From Shinella zoogloeoides (lineage in GTDB: Bacteria; Pseudomonadota; Alphaproteobacteria; Rhizobiales; Rhizobiaceae): a DNA stretch of 64,000 bases. The stretch covers positions 2,731,501 through 2,795,500 of the forward strand of contig NZ_CP132311.1 of the NCBI RefSeq assembly GCF_030733845.1, given 5' to 3'. The stretch's first letter is position 1; each line of letters begins with the position of its first letter. Shown in pieces: positions 50,019-58,272 of this stretch. The translations under genes and the position numbers were made by a program. The notes beneath the pieces were generated by a model. It had not been told where the DNA came from. It made no database searches and worked only from the letters and a program-made list of their open reading frames with translations.

Positions 50019-50093
50019 ATGTCTAATGAGATTTCGGTCTTGGCTTCGGGCATGGGAATTGTGGTGAACGAAACGAGGCAGCCCTCGTTCTGA
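50019..50093 (+). CDS. 24-residue peptide encoded in the structured transcript
   Basis: ATG 50019 with an excellent ribosome site (GGAAGG) at proper spacing opens a 24-codon frame MSNEISVLASGMGIVVNETR plus QPSF, then TGA. No run of one amino acid that would point to a classic attenuator. The codon choices suit the genome. I do not recognise the peptide. Confidence 0.6.
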   Translation: MSNEISVLASGMGIVVNETRQPSF

Positions 50094-50148
50094 GCCCACC
50101 TTCCTGCGGGCACATCTGCCCGGGTCCGCACCGGACCAAACCTCATGG

Positions 50149-50172
50149 GGGCCACCTTCGGGTGGCCCTTTT
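50149..50172 (+). terminator. TTCG-loop intrinsic terminator
   Basis: A perfect 8-bp stem GGGCCACC/GGTGGCCC closed by the very stable TTCG tetraloop and followed by TTTT. Confidence 0.88.
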
Positions 50173-50176
50173 GCGT

Positions 50177-50332
50177 TCAGGGGCGAATGAACACCGTCAG
50201 CATCATCATCGCGATGGCGACGACCGCGATCTTCCAAAAATCCGCGCGCCGCTTCAGCCCCGGCAGGCCGATGGGCCGGATGAGATGCAGCGGCATGACG
50301 GCAAGCAGCAGGGCGGGCAGGATTTTCGACAT
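50177..50332 (-). CDS. 51-residue membrane protein, function unknown
   Basis: Open frame of 51 residues beginning MSKILPALLLAVMPLHLIRP at ATG 50332, with GAAAGG upstream on the minus strand. Two short hydrophobic stretches (about 4-17 and 35-48) flank a positively charged middle (LKRRADFWK). It ends MMMLTVFIRP. The codon usage is GC3-rich like neighbouring genes, which supports real coding. It lies opposite to pgk and the MFS gene. Confidence 0.65.
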   Translation of the reverse strand: MSKILPALLLAVMPLHLIRPIGLPGLKRRADFWKIAVVAIAMMMLTVFIRP

Positions 50333-50483
50333 GGCGACCTTTCTCGGCCCTTCCTGTCACACCTCAGACACTTTTCCAAGCGATCAGCACAGGGCCTGAA
50401 AAACATGCCGGTGTCGCCTTTGCATCTGGCAATCGGCAACAGGTGCGCTATTCCTTCCCATCGGTGAAACTGCGAAAAATCAA

Positions 50484-51761
50484 ATGCGTACAAACCTCAT
50501 ATCCGTCTTCGCGCTTCTCATGGGCACCCTGTTCCTCTTCCTGGGAAACGGCCTGCACGGCCTGCTGCTGCCGATGCGCGGCGCCTTCGAGGGCTATGAG
50601 ACGACGATGCTCGGCCTGCTCGGCACGTCCTGGGCGACGGGCTTCGTGCTGGGCTGCCTCCTGGCGCCGACCATCGTCAAGCGCATCGGCCATGTGCGCG
50701 CCTTTTCCGGCTTCGCCTCGCTGATCGCCATCATCGCGCTTCTGACCGGCATGCTGGTCGATCCCTTCTGGTGGATCGTACTGCGCGCCGTCACCGGCTT
50801 TTCCATTGCCGGCACGTCGATGATCATCGAGAGCTGGCTGAACGAGCGCGCCACCAACGAGAGCCGCGGCCTGATCTTCTCGCTCTACATCGCCATCACG
50901 CTGATCGGCACCGTCGGCGGCCAGTTGACGGTCGCCCTCGGCGACGTGACGACGCCCTTGCTCTTCATGTTCGCCGGCATTCTCTACTGCCTTGCCATGC
51001 TGCCGACGACGCTTTCGACCGCCGCCTCGCCGCAGCCGCTTAAGCAGGTGAGGCTCGACATTCCCGCGCTCTTCCGCACCTCGCCCATCGCCTGCGTCGG
51101 CATCGTGCTGATCGGCATCGCCAACGGCGCCTTCGGCACGCTCGGCGCGGTTTTCGGCGCCAATGCCGGCCTTTCCTCCAGCACGATCGCCATCATGATG
51201 AGCGTCGCCATCTTCGCCGGTGCCGTCATGCAGCTTCCGGCCGGCCGCATCTCGGACCGGGTCGACCGCCGCATCGTGCTCGCCGTGCTCTCGGCGATCG
51301 CGGCCGGAGCCGGCCTTTCGCTCTTCGTCTTCCAGCCGGCTTCCGTTCCGGTCCTGCTGATGCTCACGGCGCTCTACGGCGCCATGGCCAACGCGCTCTA
51401 TCCGATCGCCGTATCGCACGCCAACGACTTCGCGAGCCCCGAGGACTTCGTGAAGGTCTCCGGTGGCCTGCTGCTGCTCTACGGCGTCGGCACGATCATC
51501 GGCCCGACGCTCGGCGGCCCCATCATGTCGGCGGTCGGTCCCTACGCGCTCTTCATGGTCACCTGCTGGGCGCACATCCTGATCACCGCCTACGCGATCT
51601 TCCGCAGCCGCCGCCGCGCCGCCGTGCCGGCCGAGATGCGCGATTCCTACACGACCATCAATCCCGGCACGCTCACCACGCCGGAAAGCCTTCAGCTTTC
51701 GCCGCGCGCCCTCACCCAGCCGCAGGCCGCCGACGAGCAACAGGAGGAACGCACCGCATGA
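50484..51761 (+). CDS. MFS transporter
   Basis: 425 residues with 12 hydrophobic segments in two six-helix halves. The loop between helices 2 and 3 has VKRIGHVRAF instead of the classic GxLaDrxGrr, and the second half has GRISDRVDRRIVL at the matching place. This is the YcaD-like branch of MFS permeases. Hydrophilic tail of about 50 residues. Substrate unknown. Its stop overlaps the DUF1192 start by 4 bp. Confidence 0.9.
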   Translation: MRTNLISVFALLMGTLFLFLGNGLHGLLLPMRGAFEGYETTMLGLLGTSWATGFVLGCLLAPTIVKRIGHVRAFSGFASLIAIIALLTGMLVDPFWWIVLRAVTGFSIAGTSMIIESWLNERATNESRGLIFSLYIAITLIGTVGGQLTVALGDVTTPLLFMFAGILYCLAMLPTTLSTAASPQPLKQVRLDIPALFRTSPIACVGIVLIGIANGAFGTLGAVFGANAGLSSSTIAIMMSVAIFAGAVMQLPAGRISDRVDRRIVLAVLSAIAAGAGLSLFVFQPASVPVLLMLTALYGAMANALYPIAVSHANDFASPEDFVKVSGGLLLLYGVGTIIGPTLGGPIMSAVGPYALFMVTCWAHILITAYAIFRSRRRAAVPAEMRDSYTTINPGTLTTPESLQLSPRALTQPQAADEQQEERTA

Positions 51762-51946
51762 GCCTCTTTGACGACGACCGCCCGGCCAAGAAGACCGCAC
51801 ACGAGATCGGCAGCGACCTGTCGCTGCTGTCGGTAGACGAGCTTTCGGCACGAATCGAACTCCTGCGTGCGGAGATCGAACGGCTCGAAGCGGAGAAGAC
51901 CCGGAAGGGCGCCAGCCGCTCGGCGGCGGAAAGCCTGTTCCGCTAG
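51758..51946 (+). CDS. DUF1192 family protein
   Basis: 62 residues. SLLSVDELSARIELLRAEIE followed by RLEAEKTRKGASRSAAESLF is the full DUF1192 pattern (PF06698), a helical, probably coiled-coil, protein seen in alphaproteobacteria next to rcdA-like genes. It overlaps the MFS gene (ATGA), so the two are translationally coupled. Function unknown. Confidence 0.88.
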   Translation: MSLFDDDRPAKKTAHEIGSDLSLLSVDELSARIELLRAEIERLEAEKTRKGASRSAAESLFR

Positions 51947-52101
51947 AAGCGGGCGGAACAGCCGGTATCAGGCCTGCCGGCTCCACCCGGCGGATGCGCC
52001 CCGCATCCCCTCGAATCACCCCGCACGCCCGAAGCGGCCCCCGCGCCGGATTGCCGCAGACTTGCCGAAAAGGCACAGGTTTGGCCAAAACCCCAATAGA
52101 G

Positions 52102-52116
52102 TTAACCGGCCATTAA
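52102..52116 (+). promoter_or_regulatory. exact CtrA box upstream of the candidate small RNA
   Basis: TTAA, seven bases (CCGGCCA), TTAA. It sits where the -35 of a promoter starting near 52137 would be, with TGTTAT (52125-52130) as possible -10. An overlap with -35 is the usual place for CtrA activation. Confidence 0.6.
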
Positions 52117-52136
52117 GCCTTACATGTTATTACTTG

Positions 52137-52239
52137 CACATCCGGTTCTTCCGGGTTCAGACATTTTCGTCCTTTTGGGCATCGGTCTGATTTTTCTCCC
52201 TGTTTTACCTTGAGAGCCGCTTTCCGCGGCTCTTTTTTT
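52137..52239 (+). ncRNA. candidate CtrA-linked small RNA
   Basis: About 100 bases ending in a strong intrinsic terminator (AGAGCCGC with GCGGCTCT, five-base loop, then seven T at 52233-52239). The terminator is 270 bp after the DUF1192 stop and 190 bp before rcdA, so it belongs to neither gene tightly. Just before it is a single-stranded C/T-rich stretch TTTTTCTCCCTGTTTTACC, the form of anti-Shine-Dalgarno loops in trans-acting small RNAs of rhizobia. No open frame in it. The start is inferred from the CtrA box and possible -10. Confidence 0.5.
52213..52239 (+). terminator. strong intrinsic terminator of the candidate small RNA
   Basis: An 8-bp GC-rich stem with a five-base loop followed by seven T. 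Confidence 0.92.
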
Positions 52240-52288
52240 GCTTGCGCGCACCCGCCCCGATACACCTGTCCCGAAAGAATTGTGGAGA

Positions 52289-52303
52289 TTAACCCTTTCT
52301 TAA
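52289..52303 (+). promoter_or_regulatory. exact CtrA box upstream of rcdA
   Basis: TTAA, seven bases (CCCTTTC), TTAA, 119 bp before the rcdA start codon. In Caulobacter rcdA is activated by CtrA, the same logic as here. Confidence 0.7.
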
Positions 52304-52422
52304 GAATACCCTTGCGCGAATTGGGTTATGGCATCATCCTCAAGACATAGACCGGCCACCTGGAACACCACGGGCCGACCTTCCGTTACCTGCATTGTGA
52401 TGCGTTCAACAGGGATCAAACC

Positions 52423-52941
52423 ATGTCCGAAAGAGGATTGAATACCGTCAGCTTTGCTGGCCACGTTGCGTCTTCGGCGCAATTCAAGTCCCTGTACGCC
52501 GAGGGCATGGGTCTGGTCGAGGAAACCGCAAGCTATCTCGACGGCGTCGGCCGTCAGGCGTCCAAGGTCCTGCCGCGCATGGCCTCGGTGCTCTATGCGG
52601 CGGAATCGATGCGCCTCACCACCCGCCTGATGCAGATGGCCTCCTGGCTGCTGCTCCAGCGCGCGGTCAACAATGGCGAGATGAGCCGCGACCAGGTGCT
52701 CTCGGAAAAGAACAAGGTTCGCCTCGACAGCTTCAACGTCGACAAGACCGCGCCCGGCTGGAACGACCTGCCGGAGGCCTTCCGCGACCTCATCGAACGC
52801 TCGCTTCGCCTGCAGAACCGCATCGCCCTGCTCGACCGCGAAATCTACCGCCCGCAGGAAGTCCAGAGCTTCCAGCCGGACAACCAGAACAGCGTCCAGG
52901 CCCAGATCAATCTGCTGCAGACGGCCTTCGGCAACAACTGA
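52423..52941 (+). CDS. rcdA: RcdA, regulator of CtrA degradation (DUF1465)
   Basis: 172 residues, the DUF1465 family (PF07323) that includes Caulobacter RcdA. It is all helical, with LYAEGMGLVEETASYLDGVG, VLYAAESMRLTTRLMQMASW and LPEAFRDLIERSLRLQNRIA as the main conserved helices. RcdA is a ClpXP adaptor that, with CpdR and PopA, delivers CtrA for proteolysis at the start of S phase; in Sinorhizobium it is essential. The disordered C-terminal tail (about 150-172) is the part that carries cargo in Caulobacter. An exact CtrA box upstream suggests a negative feedback loop. Confidence 0.88.
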   Translation: MSERGLNTVSFAGHVASSAQFKSLYAEGMGLVEETASYLDGVGRQASKVLPRMASVLYAAESMRLTTRLMQMASWLLLQRAVNNGEMSRDQVLSEKNKVRLDSFNVDKTAPGWNDLPEAFRDLIERSLRLQNRIALLDREIYRPQEVQSFQPDNQNSVQAQINLLQTAFGNN

Positions 52942-52966
52942 GCGGCAGCGCAAACGCCACGACACG

Positions 52967-52998
52967 AACCCGGCTCCGGCCGGGTTTTTTGTTGCTGG
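52967..52998 (+). terminator. rcdA terminator, left arm of a long inverted repeat
   Basis: CCCGGC/GCCGGG with a short loop and six T. The sequence from AACCCGGC to TTGTTGC is repeated inverted at 53149-53177 as the rpmE terminator. Confidence 0.85.
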
Positions 52999-53010
52999 CA
53001 ATCGTGTATT

Positions 53011-53128
53011 GCCCCTCACCTGCCTGCCGGCATCCTCCCCCCGTAAACGGGCGAGGAGCGCTGGGCTCACCGTTCTGCCCCCTTCTCCCCGCCTGCGGGG
53101 AGAAGGTCCCGGCAGGGGGATGAGGGGC
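53011..53128. repeat. rhizobial extragenic palindromic element
   Basis: A 118-bp imperfect palindrome whose ends are GCCCCTCA and TGAGGGGC, with inner arms CTGCCGG and CCGGCAG and a central hairpin CTTCTCCCC/GGGGAGAAG. This 'CCTTCTCCCC...GGGGAGAAGG' family is a widespread dispersed repeat in rhizobial genomes. It sits between the two convergent terminators. Confidence 0.7.
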
Positions 53129-53148
53129 TTAACCGCCACCAAAAACAG

Positions 53149-53177
53149 GCAACAAAAAACCCGGCCGAAGCCGGGTT
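53149..53177 (-). terminator. rpmE terminator, right arm of the long inverted repeat
   Basis: On the minus strand CCCGGCTTCGGCCGGG then TTTTTTG, an inverted near-identical copy of the rcdA terminator. Confidence 0.87.
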
Positions 53178-53204
53178 CTTGAAATCGTCTGCGACGCAGA
53201 AGGA

Positions 53205-53426
53205 TCAGAGGCCGAGGCCTTCGAAGCGCTTCTTGAACTTGGAAACGCGGCCGCCGCGGTCCAGCATCTGCTGGTTGCCGCCGGTCCAGGCCGGGTGCGA
53301 CTTCGGGTCGATTTCGAGGTTCATCGTTGCGCCTTCCGAACCCCAGGTCGAGCGGGTTTCGTACTCGGTGCCGTCGGTCATGACGACCTTGATCATGTGG
53401 TAGTCGGGATGGATATCAGCCTTCAT
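53205..53426 (-). CDS. rpmE: 50S ribosomal protein bL31
   Basis: 73 residues. [20 protein letters not shown] and [20 protein letters not shown] define bL31; the zinc Cys residues of the C+ form are missing, so this is the zinc-free (C-) type common in rhizobia. Start 53426. Confidence 0.96.
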   Translation of the reverse strand: MKADIHPDYHMIKVVMTDGTEYETRSTWGSEGATMNLEIDPKSHPAWTGGNQQMLDRGGRVSKFKKRFEGLGL

Positions 53427-53616
53427 GACACTCTTCCTGCCTGTTCCGGGGGCCAATTGTCGCAATGGATTGCGACAGCGGGGCCAAAGACGTAAATGAA
53501 GCCGCGGTCGGTCGGACCTACGGCTTCCCAATTCGATGGCGAGCCTATACATGAAGGCCGTCTGGATAACAAGAGCCGAAAGACAATTCGTGCCGGCAGG
53601 CACTGGGAACGGGGGT

Positions 53617-55440
53617 ATGGTGTCCACAGACAGACAGACAGTCGCGCAGGAAAAGCCCGCGCGCCGAAACATTCGTCCGCTGGGCAGGCTCGCTCCCTAT
53701 ATCCGCCGCTATCGCGGTCTGGTCGCCGGTGCGCTGGTGGCCCTCGTCATGGCCGCCGTGACGACGCTGGTGCTGCCGATCGCCGTGCGCCGCATGATCG
53801 ACCACGGCTTCTCCGGCGCCGACCTCGGCTTCATCAACACCTATTTCACGATGCTCTTCGTGCTGGCCGGCCTGCTCGCGCTGGCAAGCGGCATGCGCTA
53901 CTATTTCGTCATCACGCTCGGCGAGCGCATCGTGGCCGATCTTCGCCGCGACGTCTTCGCCCATGTCACCAGGCTGTCGCCCGCCTTCTTCGACGTCAAC
54001 CAGTCCGGCGAGATCGTCTCGCGGCTGACGGCCGACACCACGCAGATCAAGTCCGCCGTCGGCGCCACCGCCTCTGTCGCGCTGCGCAACCTCATCCTCT
54101 GTTTCGGCGCCATCGCCATGATGGTCTATACGAGCCCGAAGCTCTCCAGCCTCGTCATCGCCGCCATCCCCGTCATCGTCTTCCCGCTCGTCGCCTTCGG
54201 CCGCTCGGTGCGCCGCCGCTCGCGCGAGGCGCAGGATACGCTTGCCGCCGCCTCCGCCTATGCGGGCGAAGCGATCGGCGCCACCCGCACGCTGCAGGCC
54301 TTCAACGCGGAAGAGGCCGCCCGCGCGCGCTTCTTCGGCAATGTCGAGAGCGCCTATGAGGCGGCGCGCGCCGCCATTCGCGCCCGTTCGCTGCTGACCG
54401 GCTTTGCCATCGCCATGATCTTCGGCTCCGTAGTCGCCGTGCTCTGGTTCGGCGCGCGCGACGTGCTTTCCGGCACGCTTTCGGCCGGCACGCTCGGCCA
54501 GTTCCTGCTCTATGCGGTCTTCGCCGCCGGCAGCCTCGGCGCGCTCTCCGAAGTCTGGGGCGAACTCTCGCAGGCCGCCGGCGCGGCAGAACGCCTCACC
54601 GAACTGCTCGCCGAACCGCCGGCCATCACCGCTCCTGCCAATCCGGTGGCGCTGCCGGTGCCCGCCCGCGGCGAGATCGCCTTCGAGGACGTGCACTTCT
54701 CCTACCCGGCGCGTCCCGGCTACCGCAGCATCAACGGCCTTTCCTTCTCCGTGAAGCAGGGCGAGACCGTCGCAATCGTCGGCCCGTCCGGTGCCGGCAA
54801 GAGCACGATCCTGTCGCTGGTGCTGCGCTTCTACGATCCCGATGCCGGCACGGTGCTTCTCGATGGCGTCGACCTTCGCACCGCCGATCCCGAAGACCTG
54901 CGCCGCCGCATCGCGCTGGTCCCGCAGGACGTCACCATCTTCGCCGCGACGATCCGCGACAACATCGCTTTCGGCATGTCCGGCGTCAGCGACGAGGCAA
55001 TCCGCGCCGCGGCCAGGGCCGCGCAGGCGGAAGAGTTCATCGAGCGGCTCGACAAGGGCTATGACACGATGGTCGGCGAGCGCGGCGTCACGCTGTCGGG
55101 CGGTCAGCGCCAGCGCATTGCCATCGCCCGCGCCATCCTGAAGGATGCGCCGCTGCTGCTGCTCGACGAGGCGACCTCCGCGCTCGACGCGGAGAGCGAG
55201 ACGCTGGTGCAGAAGGCGCTCGACGGCCAGATGGGCAAGCGCACGACGATCGTCATCGCCCACCGCCTCGCCACCGTCCTGAAGGCCGACCGCATCCTCG
55301 TCATGGAAGACGGCCGCGTCGTCGAGGAAGGCACGCACCAGTCGCTCATCCGGCAGGACGGGCTCTATGCCCGCCTCGCCCGGCTGCAGTTCGACCATGG
55401 CGGCCAGGCCTTCCTTGGGGAGGAACGCGCGGTCGGGTGA
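53617..55440 (+). CDS. ABC exporter (fused permease and ATPase, MsbA type)
   Basis: 607 residues. About 1-340 is a six-helix permease, about 355-595 the ATPase with Walker [11 protein letters not shown]-loop, signature [15 protein letters not shown] and Walker [14 protein letters not shown] homodimeric exporter of lipid- or drug-like substrates. Start ATG 53617 ([13 protein letters not shown]) is preferred since the in-frame ATG at 53536 lies over the rpmE promoter region and adds residues not like the family. Confidence 0.92.
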   Translation: MVSTDRQTVAQEKPARRNIRPLGRLAPYIRRYRGLVAGALVALVMAAVTTLVLPIAVRRMIDHGFSGADLGFINTYFTMLFVLAGLLALASGMRYYFVITLGERIVADLRRDVFAHVTRLSPAFFDVNQSGEIVSRLTADTTQIKSAVGATASVALRNLILCFGAIAMMVYTSPKLSSLVIAAIPVIVFPLVAFGRSVRRRSREAQDTLAAASAYAGEAIGATRTLQAFNAEEAARARFFGNVESAYEAARAAIRARSLLTGFAIAMIFGSVVAVLWFGARDVLSGTLSAGTLGQFLLYAVFAAGSLGALSEVWGELSQAAGAAERLTELLAEPPAITAPANPVALPVPARGEIAFEDVHFSYPARPGYRSINGLSFSVKQGETVAIVGPSGAGKSTILSLVLRFYDPDAGTVLLDGVDLRTADPEDLRRRIALVPQDVTIFAATIRDNIAFGMSGVSDEAIRAAARAAQAEEFIERLDKGYDTMVGERGVTLSGGQRQRIAIARAILKDAPLLLLDEATSALDAESETLVQKALDGQMGKRTTIVIAHRLATVLKADRILVMEDGRVVEEGTHQSLIRQDGLYARLARLQFDHGGQAFLGEERAVG

Positions 55441-55515
55441 TCGTCGCCCTTGCCTCGCGAGGCTGGCGCCCTATCCTGAGGTGGCGACTTCACGTCACCT
55501 TGGGAGGAGAACCAC

Positions 55516-56508
55516 GTGGCATTTTCGACGATCACCCGCCGTACCCTCATTGCGCTTGGCACCACCGTGCTCGCATCGCTGTCGCTGGCCCTGCCCGCCG
55601 GCGCCCAGCAATTCCCCGACCGGACCATCACGCTCGTCGTGCCCTTCGCGGCCGGCGGCTCGACGGACGTCGTCGCCCGCATCATCGCGCAGAAGATGTC
55701 AGAAAACCTCGGCCAGCAGATCGTCGTGGAAAATGTCGGCGGCGCCGGCGGCAGCCTCGGTGCCGGCCGGGTGGCGCGCTCGGAGCCGGACGGCTACACG
55801 ATCCTGATGGCGACCGTCGCCACGCACGCGCTGAACCCGCTGATCCTGAAGACCAAGCCCTATGATGCGGAAAAGGATTTCGCGCCCGTCTCGCTGCTCG
55901 TCATCGTGCCGAACGTGCTGGTGGTCAATCCGGAACTGCCGGCCAAGACCGTCGAGGAACTGCTGGCGCTGCTGAAGGCCGATCCCCAGGGGTACAGCTA
56001 CGCCTCCTCCGGCAACGGCACGCCGCTGCACCTCTCGGGCGAACTGTTCAAGAGCATGGCGGGCGTCAGCATGCAGCATGTGCCCTACAAGGGATCCGGT
56101 CCGGCGCTGAACGACGTGATCGGCAACCAGATCCCGATCATGTTCGACAACTTGCCCTCCTCCTCCGGCCACATCAAGGCCGGCACGCTGCGCGCGCTCG
56201 CCGTCACGACGAAGGAGCGCGCGGCGTCCTTCCCGGATGTGCCGACCGTCGCTGAAGCCGGCATCCCCGGCTACGAGACCTATACCTGGAACGCGCTCTT
56301 CGCCCCGGCCGGCACACCGACGGAGGTCGTCGCCAAGCTCAACGAAGCGGCGAACAAAGCGATGAAGGATCCGGCCGTCGCCGAACGCATGAAGGAGTTC
56401 AGCGCAACCATCGTCGGCTCGACGCCGGAAGAACTCGGCAAGCACGTCACGGCGGAACTCGCCAAGTGGAAGCCGGTGGTCGAAGGCGCCAACATCCAGA
56501 TGGATTGA
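55516..56508 (+). CDS. tripartite tricarboxylate transporter substrate-binding protein (TctC/Bug family)
   Basis: 330 residues. Signal peptide with twin Arg (TRRTLIALGTTVLASLSLA), then the Bug fold: RTITLVVPFAAGGSTDVVAR (about 36-55), ENVGGAGGSLGA and QHVPYKGSGPALNDVIG. It should bind a carboxylate in the periplasm. No tctA/tctB membrane genes are near, so it must work with a transporter elsewhere or as an orphan sensor. It ends 25 bp before the convergent FAD-dehydrogenase gene. Confidence 0.92.
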   Translation: MAFSTITRRTLIALGTTVLASLSLALPAGAQQFPDRTITLVVPFAAGGSTDVVARIIAQKMSENLGQQIVVENVGGAGGSLGAGRVARSEPDGYTILMATVATHALNPLILKTKPYDAEKDFAPVSLLVIVPNVLVVNPELPAKTVEELLALLKADPQGYSYASSGNGTPLHLSGELFKSMAGVSMQHVPYKGSGPALNDVIGNQIPIMFDNLPSSSGHIKAGTLRALAVTTKERAASFPDVPTVAEAGIPGYETYTWNALFAPAGTPTEVVAKLNEAANKAMKDPAVAERMKEFSATIVGSTPEELGKHVTAELAKWKPVVEGANIQMD

Positions 56509-56533
56509 CCGGCAGCTTCCTCGGCCGGCGCTT

Positions 56534-58198
56534 TCAGGCGCCGGCCGCCCTGCCCGCGATGCGGCCGGAGAACAGGCAACCGCCGAGGAACGTGCCCTCC
56601 AGCGCATTGTAGCCATGCAGGCCGCCGCCGCCGAAACCGGCCGCCTCGCCCGCCGCATAGAGCCCCGGCACCGGCTTGCCCGACAGTTCCAGCACTCGGC
56701 CCGAAAGGTCCGTCTGGAGCCCGCCCAGCGTCTTGCGCGTCAGGATGTTGAGGCGCACGGCGATCAGTGGCCCGACCTTCGGATCGAGCAGGCGGTGCGG
56801 CCGCGCCGTGCGCATCAGCTTGTCGCCGAGATAGGCGCGCGCCCCGCGGATCGCCGTGACCTGTGCGTCCTTCGAGAACGGATTGTCGATCTCCCGGTCG
56901 CGCGCCTCTACCTCGGCCCGCACCTGCGCCACATCCAGCAGCGGCTCGTCGGTCAATGCGTTCATGGCGGAGACCAGATCGCCGAGATCGTTTCGCACCA
57001 CGAAATCCGCACCCTTGTCCATGAAGGCCTGCACGGGGCCGGGCGGGTTCCTGCCGAGACGCTTGAGGAGCAGCGGAATGTTCTTACCGGTCAGGTCCGG
57101 GTTCTGCTCCGAGCCGGACAGCGCGAATTCCTTCTTGATGATCGCCTTCGTCAGGATGAACCAGCTATGGTCATGGCCGGTCGCACGGATCGCCTTCAGC
57201 GTCGCCAGCGTATCGAAACCGGGCATGGCCGGCGCGGGGAAGCGCCGCCCGCGCGCATCGAGCCAGAGCGAGGAGGGACCCGGAAGGATGCGGATGCCGT
57301 GGCCCGGCCAGATCGGATCCCAGTTCCTGAGACCTTCCGTATAGTGCCACATGCGGTCGCCGTTGATGAGCGAGCCGCCGACCTGCTGCGCGATGCCCAG
57401 CATGCGCCCGTCGACATGGGCGGGCACGCCGCTCACCATGAAGCCCGGCGGTTCGCCGAGGCGTTCGCGCGGCCAGTTCTGCCGTACCAGGTCGTGGTTG
57501 CCGCCGATACCGCCGGAGGAGACCAGCACCGCGCCGGCCCGGATGCTGAAATCGCCGACGATCTCGCGTGACGTCGACCGTCCCCGTTCGCCGCCGTCAG
57601 GCTTCAGCACGGCGCCATGGGCACCGACGACCGAACCGTTCTCCATGATCAGGCCATCGACCCGATGGCGGAAGCGGAAGGCAAGCCCTCCTGAGGCGCG
57701 CAATTCCTGCGCCCGCCGGACGAACGGCGCCAGCACGCCGGGGCCGGTGCCCCAGGTGACGTGGAAGCGCGGAACGGAATTGCCGTGCCCGGTGGCGAGC
57801 CCGCCGCCGCGCTCGGCCCAGCCGACGACCGGAAACCAGCGCATGCCCATGGCGTGCAGCCAGGCGCGCTTTTCGCCGCTCGCAAAATCCAGATAGGCCT
57901 CCGCCCAGCGGCGCGGCCAATAGTCCTCCTGCCGGTCAAAACCGGCCGAGCCAAGCCAGTCCTGGCGGGCGAGATCGATGCTGTCGCGGATGCGCATGCG
58001 CCGCTGTTCGGGACTGTCGACGAAGAACAGGCCGCCGAGCGACCAGAAGGCCTGCCCGCCGAGGTTCTGCTCGCCCTCCTGATCGAGGACGATCACCTTG
58101 AGGCCTCGTCCGGCCGCCTCCGTTGCCGCAACGAGACCGGCAAGGCCAGCCCCGATCACCAGAAGATCGCAATCCACCGCACTGCCTCCCATCGCCAA
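56534..58198 (-). CDS. FAD-dependent dehydrogenase (KsdD/fumarate reductase-like)
   Basis: 554 residues. N-terminal FAD-binding GAGLAGLVAATEAAGRG (about 17-33), then VIVLDQEG, ending with a GEAAGFGGGGLHGYNALEGT segment (about 515-535) typical of 3-ketosteroid delta-1-dehydrogenase-like flavoproteins. The true substrate is unclear; many rhizobial members are annotated as FAD-binding dehydrogenase. Start 58198. A 22-bp palindrome lies 11 bp upstream of the start codon. Confidence 0.88.
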   Translation of the reverse strand: MAMGGSAVDCDLLVIGAGLAGLVAATEAAGRGLKVIVLDQEGEQNLGGQAFWSLGGLFFVDSPEQRRMRIRDSIDLARQDWLGSAGFDRQEDYWPRRWAEAYLDFASGEKRAWLHAMGMRWFPVVGWAERGGGLATGHGNSVPRFHVTWGTGPGVLAPFVRRAQELRASGGLAFRFRHRVDGLIMENGSVVGAHGAVLKPDGGERGRSTSREIVGDFSIRAGAVLVSSGGIGGNHDLVRQNWPRERLGEPPGFMVSGVPAHVDGRMLGIAQQVGGSLINGDRMWHYTEGLRNWDPIWPGHGIRILPGPSSLWLDARGRRFPAPAMPGFDTLATLKAIRATGHDHSWFILTKAIIKKEFALSGSEQNPDLTGKNIPLLLKRLGRNPPGPVQAFMDKGADFVVRNDLGDLVSAMNALTDEPLLDVAQVRAEVEARDREIDNPFSKDAQVTAIRGARAYLGDKLMRTARPHRLLDPKVGPLIAVRLNILTRKTLGGLQTDLSGRVLELSGKPVPGLYAAGEAAGFGGGGLHGYNALEGTFLGGCLFSGRIAGRAAGA

Positions 58199-58208
58199 GC
58201 GTGAAAAA

Positions 58209-58230
58209 CTTACGCATACGTACGCGTAAG
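58209..58230. promoter_or_regulatory. operator-like palindrome upstream of the FAD-dehydrogenase
   Basis: A 22-bp inverted repeat with arms CTTACGCATAC and GTACGCGTAAG, one mismatched pair per half-turn. It is of the size bound by TetR or GntR dimers. No regulator gene lies beside it. Confidence 0.55.
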
Positions 58231-58272
58231 ATCAACATGCTGCAAAGAGACGGGAGACGCCGATGCGAAAGG

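Larger units (their letters stand above)
50005..50172 (+). ncRNA. structured leader-like transcript with short peptide ORF and own terminator
   Basis: A 168-bp segment: ribosome site AGGAAGGTG (50005-50013), 24-codon ORF (50019-50093), a 7-bp hairpin AACGAGG/CCTCGTT inside the last codons, then CACCTTCCT (50097-50105), the exact complement of the ribosome site, hairpins GGGCA/TGCCC and GGTCCG/CGGACC, and finally a GGGCCACC-TTCG-GGTGGCCC-TTTT intrinsic terminator (50149-50172). A promoter is possible at TTGCGC (49953) with TACATT 16 bases on. Such an order fits an attenuator or dual-function small RNA. No downstream gene on the same strand is near. Confidence 0.6.

Noticed and set aside
50019..50093. 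The 24-codon ORF as a classic amino-acid attenuator
   Set aside because: No run of repeated codons for one amino acid and no biosynthetic gene follows; kept only as a structured peptide transcript.
53545..55398. A 617-codon open frame antisense to the ABC exporter
   Set aside because: Shadow of a gene with complete Walker and signature motifs; no ribosome site or domain of its own.
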